A DNA stretch of 64,000 bases, from contig JBDIVQ010000005.1 of assembly GCA_039794345.1 (NCBI GenBank), positions 1-64,000 on the forward strand, given 5' to 3'. The DNA is from UBA5793 sp039794345 (GTDB taxonomy: Bacteria; Planctomycetota; Phycisphaerae; Phycisphaerales; UBA5793). The notes beneath the pieces are model-generated. The model saw only the letters and a program-made list of their open reading frames with translations. It was not told the origin of the DNA and did not search any database. Shown here piece by piece: positions 24,961 through 33,259 of the stretch (the stretch's first letter is position 1; each line of letters opens with the position of its first letter). The position numbers and the translations under genes were made by a program.

Positions 24961-26223
24961 TCAGGTTGATCGACGCTGATCCCGGCGGATGCGATCGACA
25001 ATGCCGGGCAGATCGCGGCGAATGTGGCCGAAGAACCGCTTCAGCCCGGTGCAGAGGTAGTTCAGCCCCGCCTCGCCGCTGGGGGTGCGAATGAAGCGAT
25101 TCTTCGGGCACTCACCCCAGCACAGTTGAAGGTGAGGGCACCCGCGGCAGTAGGCGGGCAGCGTGTCGCGCTTCGCGTAGCCGAATCGCTGCTGGCACTC
25201 GCTGTAGGCCATCTCGCCCCAGTGCGTGGCGTGGATGCTGCCGAGGCGGAAGGCGTCGTAGACGAAGTGATCGCAGCAATAGACGTCGCCGTTGTGCTCG
25301 ATGGCGAGCGCCTTGCCGCAGAACTCCGCCGTGATGCACTTCTGCGCCGGCAGTCCGAGCGATTGGGCGATCGCGGTCTCGAAGAGATCGATGTGGACCG
25401 CGCCGTAGTCGCGCTTGAGCCACGCGTCCCAGATCTCGCAGAGGAAACTGCCCCAGTCGGCCGGATCGACGGACCAGTCGGTGACGATCGAATCGGGTGC
25501 GCCCGGCCGGGCGCGCGGCGTGTTCACGATGGGCAGGTCTTCGGGGCGCCAGTTCGCGGGGGCCGACTCCCGGAAGTCCGCCGGCTCGACGCAGGCGATG
25601 AACTGGATGATCGCCGGGCGGACGCTGTCGGCCAGGAAGCGATACACCTCCCGCGGCCGCTGAACGCTTTCGCGGTTGACGACGCACATCGCGTTGAAGG
25701 GCACGCCGCGCGTCCGGAGCCGCTGCACGGCGGCCATCACCTTCGCATGCGTCGGCTGCCCGCCGCGCGTGATGCGGTGGCGGTCGTGCAGGTGCGCCGG
25801 GCCGTCAACGCTCAGGCCGACGAGGAAACGGCGCTCCTTGAGGAAGTCAACCCACTCGTCGTCGAGGAGTGTGCCGTTCGTCTGGAGATCGTTCTCGATG
25901 CGCTGAAAGGGGCGGCGCCAGCGGTCCTGAAGTTCGACGACTCGGCGAAAGAAGTCCAGTCCGAGGAGCGTCGGCTCGCCTCCCTGCCAGGAGAAGATCA
26001 CCTCCTCGCCGTTCTGCGCCTCGATGTACTGGCGGATGTGCTCCTCGAGGGTCTCGTCGCTCATGCGCGGCAGGCGCGGCTGGTGGAGGAGATCGGCCTT
26101 GTGGAGGTAGTAGCAGTACGTGCAGTCGAGATTGCACGCCGCACCGACGGGCTTGACCATCGCATGAAAGCAGTGGGTCGAGCCGCGGTCCTGGGGAAGG
26201 CTGAAGGCGGGCCGCTGCGACAT
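24961..26223 (-). CDS. Radical SAM/SPASM enzyme, anaerobic sulfatase-maturase (anSME) type
   Basis: This 420-residue enzyme has the radical SAM cluster motif CNLDCTYCYY (CX3CX2C) at residues about 30-40 and the GGEPTLLGLDF SAM-binding block. A C-terminal SPASM region has auxiliary-cluster cysteines (CITAEFCGKALAI, GDVYCCDHFVY, YCRGCPHLQLCWGECPKNRF). This is the anSME architecture, which converts a Cys or Ser in sulfatases to formylglycine without oxygen. No sulfatase gene is adjacent, so substrates would be encoded elsewhere. It is convergent with the feo operon (25-base gap). Confidence 0.85.
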   Translation of the reverse strand: MSQRPAFSLPQDRGSTHCFHAMVKPVGAACNLDCTYCYYLHKADLLHQPRLPRMSDETLEEHIRQYIEAQNGEEVIFSWQGGEPTLLGLDFFRRVVELQDRWRRPFQRIENDLQTNGTLLDDEWVDFLKERRFLVGLSVDGPAHLHDRHRITRGGQPTHAKVMAAVQRLRTRGVPFNAMCVVNRESVQRPREVYRFLADSVRPAIIQFIACVEPADFRESAPANWRPEDLPIVNTPRARPGAPDSIVTDWSVDPADWGSFLCEIWDAWLKRDYGAVHIDLFETAIAQSLGLPAQKCITAEFCGKALAIEHNGDVYCCDHFVYDAFRLGSIHATHWGEMAYSECQQRFGYAKRDTLPAYCRGCPHLQLCWGECPKNRFIRTPSGEAGLNYLCTGLKRFFGHIRRDLPGIVDRIRRDQRRST

Positions 26224-26624
26224 GACTCAAGCCTCCGGTCGAGTTCCCCCGGACGTCCACGGGGATCGTAGGCCGCCGCAGCGCCCCGTCGGGAGGCGAC
26301 CGATGCGCTCGCCCTGTTGCGGCGGCGCAGCGCTGGAGTCCGCGAGGTTATCCGAACGGGCAGTTTCTGCATGAAGTGTGCTTCCCGGGGTGCCGATACA
26401 AAATGGCGGTCCCGCCGCCCGCCGCTCCTCTCCATCCCGCCTGGCTCGTCGCCCAGGGCAGGCGCGGCGCCGGGGGACTGGGAGCGGCCCTGCCTTTCGA
26501 CCACTTCGCTGAACCCGCGCGAGCCTTGCCAGATCGACCATGATCGTCGAGATTGGGAGCCGGCCGTGGAGATGCATGGACACATCACAATCCTGTGGCG
26601 CCTCACGGCCGTGGAGCGCCGCCC
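26224..26624. other. Intergenic region between the anSME-like and REC-histidine kinase genes
   Basis: This 401-bp divergent gap must contain promoters for both genes. I see no convincing -35/-10 pair, structured RNA or small gene in it. Confidence 0.4.
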
Positions 26625-27803
26625 ATGAGGGTCCGGAGAGTGAACATTCTCCTGGTTGAAGACGATCCGGCGTACGAAGGCCTCTTTCGCTGCATGCTCA
26701 GCAAGGCCGGGGTGGATTTCCGCCTCTGGCACGCAACCTCCGCCGCCGCCGCTGTGGAAGCGCTCGACGGGCGGGCGTGCGACGTCGTCATCCTCGATCT
26801 CACCCTTCCGGACAGTTCCGGCCTGGACACGGTGCGGACGGTGGCCCGGGCCGCACGCGACATCCCCATCGTCGTGCTCACCGGCGCGGAAGATGAGCGG
26901 CTGGCCCTTGAGGCCATGCGCTGCGGCGCGCAGGACTACCTGAACAAGCGCGAAGTCAACGGCACGCTGCTGGCGCGCTGCATCCGCTACGCCGTCGAGC
27001 GCCGCAAGGCGCAACTCGCCACGCGCGAGCGGCGTCACCTGCAGGAAGTCGTGCACGCCATGGAACGGGTGCTCGCGGTCGTCGGCCACGAGTTGCGCAC
27101 GCCGCTCGCCGCGCTCCGCGTCACCACCGAGTTCCTCCTGACGCCTGAAGCGAAGGAAACGGCGGAATGGGACATTTTTCTCAAGTCGATCCACAGCGAA
27201 GTGACGCGCATGGCCGAACTCGTCAACAACCTCCTCGAAGCGGCCCGGCTCAACAGCGGGCGCTCCTCCTGGCACTGGTCCACCGTTCACCTCAACAACG
27301 TCTGCGACGAGGCGTTCAACGTCATCCGCCCGCTCATCGCCCACGCGCAGGTTGGCCTGCGACTCGAGATGGACGATGCGCCGCTGCTGATGCGAGGCGA
27401 TGCGGACGCCATCCGCCGGCTGATTCTCAATCTCGTGACCAACTCCGCCAAGTTCACCCACGAAGGCTACATCTGTCTGCGCGCCCGGGCGCTCGTCGAG
27501 GAGGGTCTGAACTGGATCGAGATTGAAGTGGAGGACACCGGCCACGGCATCTCCGACTCGATGCTCGGCAAACTCGGCAACGCGTTCGTGCTCAGTTCCG
27601 GCGCCCTCGGCTCGGACTATGTCAAGGGCACGGGGCTTGGCCTGACGATCTGCAAGGCGATCGTGGCGGCCCACGGCGGGCACCTGAGCGTCGCCTCCCA
27701 GCCCGGAGTCGGTTCGGTGTTCACGGCGCGGCTGCGGGCCGATCTGGAAGCGCCGGCGCCGCTGGCGGAGGACTCGCTGATCAGACTGGAGAGAGCGGCA
27801 TGA
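26625..27803 (+). CDS. REC-histidine kinase (response receiver followed by kinase)
   Basis: This 392-residue hybrid starts MRVRRVNILLVEDDPAYE, a receiver N-terminus that fixes the start. The receiver (about 1-120) has its acidic pair (EDD), the phospho-acceptor Asp in VVILDLTLPD, Thr in VVLTGAED and Lys in DYLNKRE. A HisKA helix follows with the phosphorylated His in VVGHELRTPLAAL, then an HATPase domain with N-box LILNLVTNSAKFT, G1 VEDTGHGIS and G2 KGTGLGLTICKAIV. The order REC-HisKA-HATPase means the kinase is itself controlled by an upstream kinase. It has no membrane segment and is therefore cytosolic. Its stop overlaps the next gene's start by 4 bases. Confidence 0.9.
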   Translation: MRVRRVNILLVEDDPAYEGLFRCMLSKAGVDFRLWHATSAAAAVEALDGRACDVVILDLTLPDSSGLDTVRTVARAARDIPIVVLTGAEDERLALEAMRCGAQDYLNKREVNGTLLARCIRYAVERRKAQLATRERRHLQEVVHAMERVLAVVGHELRTPLAALRVTTEFLLTPEAKETAEWDIFLKSIHSEVTRMAELVNNLLEAARLNSGRSSWHWSTVHLNNVCDEAFNVIRPLIAHAQVGLRLEMDDAPLLMRGDADAIRRLILNLVTNSAKFTHEGYICLRARALVEEGLNWIEIEVEDTGHGISDSMLGKLGNAFVLSSGALGSDYVKGTGLGLTICKAIVAAHGGHLSVASQPGVGSVFTARLRADLEAPAPLAEDSLIRLERAA

Positions 27804-29641
27804 AGACGATTCTTGTCATCGACGACATGGACCTGTTTCGCGAGCCCATCGCCGCCGCCCTGCGTGCGCGCGGCTTCGAGACGCTGACGGCCGGAGACGG
27901 GCACAGCGGCCTGCGCATCGCCCGCAACCACCGCCCCGACCTCGTCCTGCTCGACATGGCCATGCCGCAGATGGACGGTCTGGCGGTCCTCGCCGCCATG
28001 CGCGTCGATGCTCGACTCAAGAACCTCCCCGTCATCCTCCTCACCGCCGTCGCGGAACGCGACTACGTCGTGCGCGCGGCGAAGTTCGGCGTGAAGCACT
28101 ACCTCCTCAAGACCCAGTTCTCCCTCGATCAACTCGTTGACCGGGTCCGGCAGGTTCTTGAGGAGTACGGCCGCGGCGAGTCCTCCGCCGACGAACAGTC
28201 GCCGATGGCCGCTCCGGCCGGCGCGGCGAGCGCTCCCGGCTCCCCGGCGGGCGCCACGGCGTCCGTTGCCACTTTCACCGCGGCCGCCTCGGGCGAACCG
28301 GCGCTTGAAGCGCCCGACTCCGCGGGCCCATCCGGCGATCCTCTGCAGCGCCTCAAGACGCTCAAGTCTCTGCTCACCCGGTCCGAGATGCTCGAGCGCC
28401 TCGACAGCGCCGGCGAGTTGCAGGGCCTCTCGCCCACCGTCTCGCACGTGCTCCGCCTCACCGAGAGTGCCGACAGCACGATGGAGGAGATCGCCCGCGT
28501 CATCAAGCAGGACTACGCCGTCGCGATCAAGATCCTCCGCCTCGCCAACTCCGTCGCCTATGGCCGCGGCCAGGCGATCGACACCGTGGACAAGGCCGTC
28601 GGGCGCCTCGGCCTCTCGCAGATCCGCCAGGCCATGCTCAACCTCAACGTGATGCACCGATTCACCTCCAGCGGGCAGTACGGGCGGATCAACGGCGGGC
28701 AGTTCTGGGAGCACTCGATCGGCGTGGGGATCATTGCGGCGCAGATCGCCCGCTGCCGATCCACGGAGGAGGCGGACCTCGCTTTCACCATGGGACTCGT
28801 CCACGACCTCGGCCGCCTCATGTTCGCCCAGGAACTCGGCGACGTCTATGAACAGGTTCTGGCCACGGCCGATGACCTCGGCCTGCCCCTCGAACTGGTC
28901 GAGTCGAAACTGCTCATCCTCAATCACGCCGAGGCGATGGACCGCCTTCTTCACGCGTGGAAGTTCCCCAAGGACTTCATCGACCCGATCGTCTTTCACC
29001 ACCTCTCGGTGGAGAACATCCGGCACGTCGCGCCCAAGCGCCTCGTCGAAGTGGCGACGCTGGCGCTGGCGGACCGGCTGTGTCACGCGCTCGTCATCGG
29101 GCACAGCGGCAATCACGTGCTCTCTCCCTTTGACGAGTACTGCCAGGCGCTGCGCCTCGAGCCGCAGGTCATCGCGAACATCGAGGAGGTGGCGCTTCGC
29201 GAGACGCGCGACCTCAAACTCGCCCTCATGGCCGAGTCGAAGGACGGCGCCTGGACGGATGCGCGCGAGGAGTTGCATGAGGCGCTGGGCGGCCCGGTCC
29301 GGCCGCTGGTCGTCTGCGATCATCCCCGCACGGACGCGGTGCGCCTCTTCTGCGACCAGATCCGAGCCGCGGGCGAAGAGGCGCCGGACGTGGCCGTCGT
29401 GCACCTCACCAGCGAGGGCGCGTGGACGCGGCTGAGCCAGCGACTGCCGGAGATGGAAGCGCAGGAGGGAGTGCGGAACCTGCCGCTGATCATCATCGCC
29501 CCGCCGCAGGAGTCGGGACGGCGGATCGAAGCACCGCCGGGACGCCCGACGCAATTCCTTCATTCGCCCGTCGTGGTGGCGCGCCTCGTCGAGGCGCTGC
29601 GCCGGGCCGTGCGGCGGGAGCGGAGAGCCGCGGCGGCCTGA
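27800..29641 (+). CDS. REC-HDOD signalling protein with a degenerate C-terminal receiver-like region
   Basis: This 613-residue protein has a full N-terminal receiver (IDDMD, phospho-acceptor Asp in LVLLDMAMPQMDG, Lys in YLLKTQF). An Ala/Pro/Ser linker (about 125-185) leads to an HDOD domain (about 195-430) with MEEIARVIKQDYAVAIKILR and the retained GLVHDLGRLMF. A C-terminal region (about 500-605) looks like a receiver without an acceptor Asp (PLVVCDHPRTD, NLPLIIIAPP, LHSPVVVARLVEAL). HDOD domains are non-enzymatic regulators of motility, cell cycle or c-di-GMP circuits. It is translationally coupled to the REC-histidine kinase, its most likely partner. Confidence 0.88.
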   Translation: MKTILVIDDMDLFREPIAAALRARGFETLTAGDGHSGLRIARNHRPDLVLLDMAMPQMDGLAVLAAMRVDARLKNLPVILLTAVAERDYVVRAAKFGVKHYLLKTQFSLDQLVDRVRQVLEEYGRGESSADEQSPMAAPAGAASAPGSPAGATASVATFTAAASGEPALEAPDSAGPSGDPLQRLKTLKSLLTRSEMLERLDSAGELQGLSPTVSHVLRLTESADSTMEEIARVIKQDYAVAIKILRLANSVAYGRGQAIDTVDKAVGRLGLSQIRQAMLNLNVMHRFTSSGQYGRINGGQFWEHSIGVGIIAAQIARCRSTEEADLAFTMGLVHDLGRLMFAQELGDVYEQVLATADDLGLPLELVESKLLILNHAEAMDRLLHAWKFPKDFIDPIVFHHLSVENIRHVAPKRLVEVATLALADRLCHALVIGHSGNHVLSPFDEYCQALRLEPQVIANIEEVALRETRDLKLALMAESKDGAWTDAREELHEALGGPVRPLVVCDHPRTDAVRLFCDQIRAAGEEAPDVAVVHLTSEGAWTRLSQRLPEMEAQEGVRNLPLIIIAPPQESGRRIEAPPGRPTQFLHSPVVVARLVEALRRAVRRERRAAAA

Positions 29642-29657
29642 CGACGGGCGCCCGCAC

Positions 29658-30155
29658 TCATCCGCCGGCCGCGGCGCGCAGTCGATCCAGCACGCGCTGC
29701 GCATGGCCGCGGGCGCGCACGTTGTCAAACCGATCGATGACGCGGCCCTTCGGATCGATGACATAGGTCGTCCGCACCAGCCCTGTGTAGCGCCGGCCGT
29801 AGAGCGTCTTTTCGCGCCAGACGCCATAGCGGTCGCAGACCTTGGGCACTCCGTCGCGCCCCGGCACATCGGCGAGCAGGACCAGATTCAGGTTGTGCTT
29901 GTCCGCGAATCGGCAGTGGGAGGCGGCGTCGTCGGGCGAAACTCCCAGGATCGCCGCTCCAAGATCGGAAAACGCCCTCTTGAGCGCGGTGAACTCGATC
30001 GCCTCGAGCGTGCACGCGCTCGTGTCGTCCTGGGGGTAGAAGTAGAGAACGACGCTGCGGCCGCGAAACTCGCTCAGGCGGCGCCGCGTGCCGCGCTGGT
30101 CGGGCAGGACAAAGGCGGGCGCCTTCGCGCCTGGCTCGATGGGCTGTCGCGGCAT
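29658..30155 (-). CDS. bcp: Bacterioferritin comigratory protein-type peroxiredoxin
   Basis: This 165-residue thiol peroxidase starts MPRQPIEPGAKAPAFVLPDQ with GAGAGGA upstream. The peroxidatic Cys is in DDTSACTLEAIEF. The common resolving Cys five residues later is replaced by Ile, but another Cys (ASHCRFADKH) lies where some BCP enzymes have a resolving Cys in helix alpha-3. It reduces hydrogen and organic peroxides in the cytosol. It is convergent with the REC-HDOD gene, 16 bases apart. Confidence 0.88.
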   Translation of the reverse strand: MPRQPIEPGAKAPAFVLPDQRGTRRRLSEFRGRSVVLYFYPQDDTSACTLEAIEFTALKRAFSDLGAAILGVSPDDAASHCRFADKHNLNLVLLADVPGRDGVPKVCDRYGVWREKTLYGRRYTGLVRTTYVIDPKGRVIDRFDNVRARGHAQRVLDRLRAAAGG

Positions 30156-30370
30156 GAAAGATCCTCTCGGCTGTGCGTCTGGGGGACCGCCATTGTACGT
30201 GTGGCGTGCAGGGCTGGCCGCTCCGGTATCCGGAACGCCGCGCGAACCGGAGGGCGCAGCGGCAATAACGGGCCCCGGCGGGGCGTTGTGCTTCTGACGC
30301 ACGTGTCCGGGCGGCCTCGCGGAGTGCCGCCCTCTCCGGTGATTCAACAGCAGCCGAAAGGAGAAGGCCT

Positions 30371-31132
30371 ATGTGGAAGATGTTGACCCTGTTGCTGGCG
30401 GCGCTGATGGCGCTGTCGGCCGCGCCGCAGGCGGCGCACGCCCAGCACGTCCGCTTCGCCGGCGTGGTGGAGGAAGTTCGCGACCATTCGATGGTCTTTC
30501 ACACCGATCGCGGCTCCGTCGAGGTGCTCGTCACGCCCGACACCCGGCTGATCCGCAACGGCCAGCCGGCGCGACTCGCCGACTTCCAGCGCGGCGACCG
30601 GGCACACGTCGCGGCCGAGCGCACCCCCCGCGGTCTGGTCGGCCTGATGATTGAGGCGACCGATGCGATCCTGCTCCACGGCGTGATCAGCGAGGTCGGA
30701 GATCGCGGCATCGTGCTCCACACTGATCGCGGCGACGTCCACATCGCCGTCAACGAGCACACCCTCATCATCCGTGACGGGCAGCGCGTCCGCCTTGCCG
30801 ACCTGCGGCGCGGAGACCGGGCGCGCGTCGAGGCGATCCCGGACGGCCACGGCGGCCTGCTGGCACGGTCGATCCACGCCCGCAGCGGGATGGACGCCAT
30901 ACTCATCGGCGGGACGATTGTCGAGGTCGGCCATGACTGGATCGTTCTGCGAACCGATCGCGGCGACGTGCGCATCGCCGTGACGGAGCGGACGGAGATC
31001 ACGCGCAACGGTGCGCCGGCGCGCCTTGAGGATCTGCAGGTGCGCGACCAGGCGCGGGTGCAGGCGCGGTGGGAAGGCATGGGCCATGACCGCCGCCTCG
31101 TCGCGCTGCGCATCGCCGCCCGCGGCCAGTAG
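30371..31132 (+). CDS. Secreted protein with three tandem DUF5666-like repeats
   Basis: This 253-residue protein begins with a signal peptide (LTLLLAALMALSAAPQAAHA). Three units of about 73 residues follow, starting near 27, 102 and 178. Each has the pattern G-x-V-x-E-V-x-x-x-x-x-V-x-H/R-T-D-R-G, an internal R-x-G-x-x-x-R-L-x-D-L/F, and a closing A-x-x-I. Representative segments are VVEEVRDHSMVFHTDRGSVE, VISEVGDRGIVLHTDRGDVH and TIVEVGHDWIVLRTDRGDVR. This beta-rich pattern resembles DUF5666 domains; no function is known. The three units are more alike to each other than is usual, so internal duplication seems recent. A signal peptide and GAAAGGAG upstream support the start. Confidence 0.85.
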   Translation: MWKMLTLLLAALMALSAAPQAAHAQHVRFAGVVEEVRDHSMVFHTDRGSVEVLVTPDTRLIRNGQPARLADFQRGDRAHVAAERTPRGLVGLMIEATDAILLHGVISEVGDRGIVLHTDRGDVHIAVNEHTLIIRDGQRVRLADLRRGDRARVEAIPDGHGGLLARSIHARSGMDAILIGGTIVEVGHDWIVLRTDRGDVRIAVTERTEITRNGAPARLEDLQVRDQARVQARWEGMGHDRRLVALRIAARGQ

Positions 31133-31159
31133 CGCCGTTCCGGTTCAGGCGTGGCGGGT

Positions 31160-31199
31160 GGCACTGCACGCTCTCGGCTTTGAGCGAGAGTGCCGTGCC
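31160..31199 (+). terminator. Imperfect hairpin after the DUF5666-like gene
   Basis: CTCTCG (31171-31176) pairs with CGAGAG (31185-31190), extended imperfectly outward by GGCACTGCACG / TGCCGTGCC. No U-tract follows, so terminator activity is uncertain. Confidence 0.3.
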
Positions 31200-31319
31200 G
31201 AGGGGCAATGGTGATCGACCACACCTGCACCCTCGCCATCGAGATCCGCCCGGAGCGGAGGCGTTCGATTCCGCCCCGCCGCGACTCGCCTGATGCGGCG
31301 TCGATCCGGTGAAAAGCCA

Positions 31320-31350
31320 AGGCCCCGCTCCGGGCGTCGGAGCGGGGCCT
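31320..31350 (-). terminator. Intrinsic terminator of the prepilin-like gene
   Basis: A perfect 12-bp stem (31320-31331 with 31339-31350) closes a 7-base loop. On the minus strand it is followed by TTGGCTTTTC, a U-rich tail. It lies 36 bases past the stop of the 31386-32216 gene. Confidence 0.75.
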
Positions 31351-31385
31351 GCTCGTTGAGGCCGGACCGGTCGGCGGCGAATCGC

Positions 31386-32216
31386 TCAGCGCCACCAGGA
31401 GTTGTTGTACGTCTTGTCATCCCAACTGTCGAGGTCGCGCAACGTGTCGCGCTGGCGAATCTCAACATGGCTGTCGGCAAAGAGGGCGTTGGAGCCGGAA
31501 TTGAAGTGGCGGCGGCTCCAGATGCGGGCGATGTTTCCACCCCAGTTGTTCGAGTCCCGTTCCGGGCCGTTGATGTGGACCTCGAGAAACACATCGTACC
31601 AGTGATCCAGGTAGGGGTAGCCCCGCATCTGCCCGGAGATCGAGTTGTCCGGATCGTCGGTGAACTCCGACATGTACATGGCATGGTCCGGCTGCATGAA
31701 CTCGCTGAGCGGCGCCGTCGGGTGCCGGCCGTCGCGGTACAGGCCCCCCGCGCGCTGCATCATGATGCCGTTGTTGATGTAGTGGACGACATGCAGCGGA
31801 TTGGGATACGACGGGCACTGATACTGCTTCATCCCATCGAACAGGTCGTGATCAAGCCACACCGTGCTGTCGAGGTTGTGCATGCGCGAATCGGTAAGCG
31901 GTCGCACGTACTTGTACAGGGCGCGCGGCCAGGGGTAGTAGTACGCGTATCCGCCGTTGCGGTACAGGTGAGGCTGGCCTTCGCGCGGCACGAAGTCCTT
32001 GTAGTCGGTCGCGTAGATGTGCAGCGCGTACCCGATCTGCCGCAGATTGGAGGCGCAGACGCTTGCCCGGCCGTGCTCGCGCGCCCTTCCCAATGCCGGA
32101 AGCAGAAGACTGATGAGCAGCGCGATGATCGAGATCACCACGAGCAGTTCGATGAGCGTGAAGCCGCGAGGCCGAGGCGCCGCGGGGAGGGGCGGAAGAA
32201 GCGAAGACTTTCGCAC
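31386..32216 (-). CDS. Prepilin-type N-terminal cleavage/methylation protein, planctomycete H-X-DG type
   Basis: This 276-residue type IV-pilin-like protein begins at GTG 32216, preceded by AAAGGCGG. The prepilin signal has the cleavage site PRPRG/FTLIELLVVISIIALL, followed by a hydrophobic helix. The body is rich in aromatic residues. The C-terminal SGSNALFADSHVEIRQRD matches the motif that gives the planctomycete pseudopilin-like family its name. These proteins are processed by a prepilin peptidase such as the one at 53574-54833 and are presumed to be assembled or exported by a type II secretion/type IV pilus machine. The exact role is unknown. Confidence 0.9.
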   Translation of the reverse strand: MRKSSLLPPLPAAPRPRGFTLIELLVVISIIALLISLLLPALGRAREHGRASVCASNLRQIGYALHIYATDYKDFVPREGQPHLYRNGGYAYYYPWPRALYKYVRPLTDSRMHNLDSTVWLDHDLFDGMKQYQCPSYPNPLHVVHYINNGIMMQRAGGLYRDGRHPTAPLSEFMQPDHAMYMSEFTDDPDNSISGQMRGYPYLDHWYDVFLEVHINGPERDSNNWGGNIARIWSRRHFNSGSNALFADSHVEIRQRDTLRDLDSWDDKTYNNSWWR

Positions 32217-32393
32217 GATAGAGCCGCCTTTCGTGTCGCGCCCGAACGGGCGGGGGAATCCGCGGTGGCCGGCGGGAGCGACACTCGCCGCCTTCGGCCG
32301 ACTCGAAAGCATGGTCGATAGTGTGGGCGATGTCAAGGGTAATCCCCGATTCTCGCGCCAGATTCCGCGTTCTCCCCGCCGCTATCCTTGCCC

Positions 32394-33206
32394 ATGCGAC
32401 TCATCCGATTCAGCACAGCGGCCGCGCCGGACCGGCCGATGACGGGGGTGGATTGCGGCGACGGGCATGCTCTGCCCCTGGCGGGGAGCATCCTCGGCCC
32501 CCTCGAGCCCGTGGGCGAGCCGGTCCCCTTCGGTCGGCTCCACGCACCGCTGCACCCGCCGGTCATTATGGGCATCGGCCTGAACTACCGCGTTCACGCC
32601 GCCGAGCAGGGCAAGGAGCCTCCGCAGCGACCCATGATGTTCATGAAGAACCCGGCGGCGGTCTGCGGGCCGGTCGATGACATCATCGTGCCCCGCGTCT
32701 GCCAGGAGCACGAGCAGGTGGACTTCGAGTGCGAACTGGGGGTGGTGATAGGCCGATCCTGCCGCGATGTGCCTGCGGAGCGGGCGCTGGACTATGTCCT
32801 CGGCTGCACCGCGGCCAACGACGTGAGCGCGCGGTGGTGGCAGAAGCACGCCGGCGGGGGGCAGTTCTGCCGCGGCAAGTCCTTCGATACCTTCTGCCCC
32901 ATCGGGCCCTGCGTCGTCACCCTCGACGAACTCGGCGACCTCGGCGAACTGCGCGTCCGCACGCGCGTGAACGGCGCAACGATGCAGGACTCGAACACTT
33001 CGGACCTCATCTTCAGCGTGGCGCACCTGATCGCGTTTCTGAGCGAGGGCACGACGCTCCTGCCGGGCACGCTCATCCTCACCGGCACGCCGGGAGGCGT
33101 GGGATTCGCGCGAACGCCGCCGGTCTGGCTGCGTGACGGCGACGCCGTGGAAGTCGAGGTCGAGAAGATCGGCGTGCTGCGCAATCGCGTGGTGTATGAG
33201 CGGTGA
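32394..33206 (+). CDS. Fumarylacetoacetate hydrolase-family protein
   Basis: This 270-residue protein starts MRLIRFSTAAAPDRP, with the ATG at 32394 preferred over a TTG two codons upstream. The FAH fold is shown by MGIGLNYRVHAAEQGKEPP, the metal-binding Glu/Asp residues in DFECELGVVIGR and TAANDVSARWWQ, and the C-terminal ILTGTPGGVGFARTPP. Members cleave C-C bonds in or decarboxylate 2-oxo acids and acylpyruvates. The substrate cannot be assigned. It forms a single-gene unit with a hairpin after it. Confidence 0.87.
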   Translation: MRLIRFSTAAAPDRPMTGVDCGDGHALPLAGSILGPLEPVGEPVPFGRLHAPLHPPVIMGIGLNYRVHAAEQGKEPPQRPMMFMKNPAAVCGPVDDIIVPRVCQEHEQVDFECELGVVIGRSCRDVPAERALDYVLGCTAANDVSARWWQKHAGGGQFCRGKSFDTFCPIGPCVVTLDELGDLGELRVRTRVNGATMQDSNTSDLIFSVAHLIAFLSEGTTLLPGTLILTGTPGGVGFARTPPVWLRDGDAVEVEVEKIGVLRNRVVYER

Positions 33207-33225
33207 ATCGCGCGCACACGCCGAA

Positions 33226-33248
33226 GCCCATGTTCATTGAACATGGGC
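33226..33248. terminator. Palindromic bidirectional terminator between convergent genes
   Basis: A perfect 11-bp inverted repeat (GCCCATGTTCA / TGAACATGGGC) surrounds one central T. It sits between the convergent FAH-family gene (ends 33206) and uracil-DNA glycosylase gene (ends 33260). It has no strong U-tract, so its strength is uncertain. Confidence 0.55.
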
Positions 33249-33259
33249 GTCGGCATGCA

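Noticed and set aside
26317..26628. Plus-strand frame in the gap before the REC-histidine kinase gene
   Set aside because: There is no ribosome binding site and no protein-like sequence; composition is that of random GC-rich DNA.
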